A DNA stretch of 51,223 nucleotides, from contig CAJKLD010000017.1 in the NCBI GenBank assembly GCA_905200645.1, positions 1-51,223 of the forward strand, read 5' to 3'. The notes beneath the pieces are model-generated. The model did no database searches. It worked only from the letters and a program-made list of their open reading frames with translations, and was not told the DNA's origin. How positions within the stretch are numbered: the first letter of the stretch is position 1; every line of letters starts with the position of its first letter. Below, piece after piece: positions 50,313 through 51,223 of this stretch. A program made the translations under genes and the position numbers. The stretch is from an uncultured Phascolarctobacterium sp. (GTDB lineage: Bacteria; Bacillota; Negativicutes; Acidaminococcales; Acidaminococcaceae).

Positions 50313-51129
50313 TCCGATTATTTATGCTGTATCTGACTCCATTGGTGAAACTGCAGAGTCTGTAGTTAAAGCTACTACCAGCCAGTTTGTGGAAGAAAAA
50401 TTTGATGTTATCCGCGTTCCTTATATTAAAGATAAGGGACAGATTGACCGAGTTATAGAGGAAGCAGCCGCCAATAATGCTGTGGTCTGCTATACCATTG
50501 TTTCGCCTGATTTACGTGAACATATGGCTGATACGGCTTTGGCTAAAGACGTAGTAGTTGTTGACGTTTTAGGACCAATGATAAAATCCATAGAAAAAAC
50601 TACCGGTATGCTGCCGCGCAATCAGGCTGGTTTGATTCACTCTTTGGATCATGAGTATTTCAAGCGTGTGGAAGCAGTAGAATTTGCCGTTAAATATGAT
50701 GATGGCAAAAATCCTTTGGGCTTGCTAAAAGCTGATATTGTTATTATCGGCGTATCCCGCACCTCTAAAACTCCGCTGTCCATGTATTTGGCACATAAAC
50801 GTATTAAGGTTGCCAACGTACCGCTGGTGCCCGAATTAGCGCCTCCGGAAGAGCTGTTCAAGGTGCCTCCGTATAAGATTATTGGCTTGCTGATTGACCC
50901 GTTTAAGCTTAATGAAATTCGCAGCGAGCGTTTAAAAACTATGGGCTTAAGCGATACAGCTGTTTATGCAGACATGAACCGCATCAGTGAGGAATTGACC
51001 TATGCTAAGGGCATTATGCGCCGTCTCCATTGCCAAATTATCAATGTTTCTAATCGTGCTATCGAAGAAACAGCAGGTATTATTTTGGAATATGTGCGCA
51101 AAAATAAAGAACGTCACGGCGATTGTTAA
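50293..51129 (+). CDS. yqfL: Pyruvate, phosphate dikinase regulatory protein (PpsR/YqfL) with non-canonical start
   Basis: A dual kinase/pyrophosphorylase that controls PPDK by threonine phosphorylation. The family N-terminus IYAVSDSIGETAESVVKA begins at about 50320, and the P-loop GVSRTSKTPLSMYLA lies near residue 155. Upstream in frame as far as the stop at 50263-50265 there is no ATG, GTG or TTG. AAGGGAGG (50280-50287) lies 5 bases before ATC 50293 and 8 before ATA 50296, so one of these (or ATT 50290 or ATA 50299) must serve as start. An ATG at 50389 would remove the first conserved block. The gene overlaps ccpN by about 20 bases. I show ATC 50293 as the working start. Confidence 0.8.
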   Translation: MIIPKNNPIIYAVSDSIGETAESVVKATTSQFVEEKFDVIRVPYIKDKGQIDRVIEEAAANNAVVCYTIVSPDLREHMADTALAKDVVVVDVLGPMIKSIEKTTGMLPRNQAGLIHSLDHEYFKRVEAVEFAVKYDDGKNPLGLLKADIVIIGVSRTSKTPLSMYLAHKRIKVANVPLVPELAPPEELFKVPPYKIIGLLIDPFKLNEIRSERLKTMGLSDTAVYADMNRISEELTYAKGIMRRLHCQIINVSNRAIEETAGIILEYVRKNKERHGDC

Positions 51130-51140
51130 AGCTTATAAGT

Positions 51141-51169
51141 AAAAAAGCCGAAGCAGAAATGCTTCGGCT
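51141..51169 (-). terminator. Terminator of a leftward gene beyond the window
   Basis: AGCCGAAGCA-GAAA-TGCTTCGGCT is a perfect stem. The A-run at 51141-51146 becomes a T-tail on the minus strand, and no T-run follows on the plus strand, so it mainly serves a gene entering from the right. Confidence 0.75.
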
Positions 51170-51177
51170 CAGACTGT

Positions 51178-51219
51178 AGAAAAACCCATGTTTCTCTCTT
51201 TGTTAGGGAAGCATGGGTT
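51178..51219 (-). terminator. Second hairpin at the right edge
   Basis: AACCCATG (51183-51190) pairs with CATGGGTT (51212-51219). A-run on the left gives a T-tail on the minus strand. It may be a second leftward terminator or the 3' end of an RNA gene cut by the window. Confidence 0.4.
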
Positions 51220-51223
51220 AATT

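Overview
The window is about 51 kb of ordinary, gene-dense bacterial chromosome with moderate GC. The organism is a member of the Bacillota and most likely one of the diderm Negativicutes; an Acidaminococcaceae/Phascolarctobacterium-like anaerobe is my best guess. The reasons are an [FeFe]-hydrogenase, a ferredoxin-fused EtfA with EtfB, an IspH-ribosomal protein S1 fusion, a CcpN/PPDK-regulator pair, a clostridial-type scpAB-cmk-plsC-ispH block, and a periplasmic solute-binding protein with a plain Sec signal and no lipobox. The taxonomy is inference. I saw no insertion sequence, prophage, CRISPR array or integrated element. No gap without a gene exceeds 300 bases.

Layout. 1-3.2 kb: the 3' end of alaS, a small orphan protein, and a leftward unit DUF896-pseudouridine synthase-fba. 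3.2-6.2 kb: a divergent BtuFCD/FecBCD-type ABC importer with a structured leader. 6.2-9.8 kb: a leftward two-gene [FeFe]-hydrogenase of the glutamate-synthase-linked type. 10-14.9 kb: a sodium:solute symporter followed by dnaE. 14.9-17 kb: etfBA behind a strong palindrome at its promoter. 17.1-20.6 kb: a DUF2007-like peptide, pyk and two uncharacterised genes. 20.6-21.7 kb: a leftward BMP-family binding protein. 21.87 kb: tRNA-Asn. 22.1 kb: a PaaG-like crotonase.

23-31.4 kb is one long operon: site-2 protease, scpA, scpB, rluB, a HI0933-type flavoprotein, cmk, plsC, ispH-S1 and fni. It combines chromosome segregation, nucleotide and lipid precursors, MEP-pathway isoprenoid synthesis and translation. 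31.5-35.4 kb: PDZ/radical-SAM DUF512 protein, corrinoid adenosyltransferase, der, plsY. 35.5-37.7 kb: sfsA, alkD-like and DUF1624, converging on an alkA-like gene. 38.5-46 kb: gltX, a secreted chagasin-like protein, zapA, a U32 'peptidase' and mutS2. 46.1-49.5 kb: an aminotransferase, a TGS-uridine kinase-like protein and a YkvA-like protein. 49.6-51.1 kb: ccpN and the PPDK regulatory protein.

Metabolically the genes fit a strict anaerobe that balances NAD(P)H, ferredoxin and H2 (hydrogenase, Etf) and switches between glycolysis and gluconeogenesis (fba, pyk, CcpN, PPDK regulator). A corrinoid adenosyltransferase and an importer that may carry corrinoid or iron chelates would suit B12-dependent metabolism. 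I found no clear new multi-gene defence or mobile system. The most interesting points are the IspH-S1 fusion with an internal Shine-Dalgarno at the domain border, the non-canonical start of the PPDK regulator, the palindrome on the etf promoter, the structured leader of the ABC importer, a crotonase lacking both hydratase glutamates, and the chagasin-like inhibitor domain.
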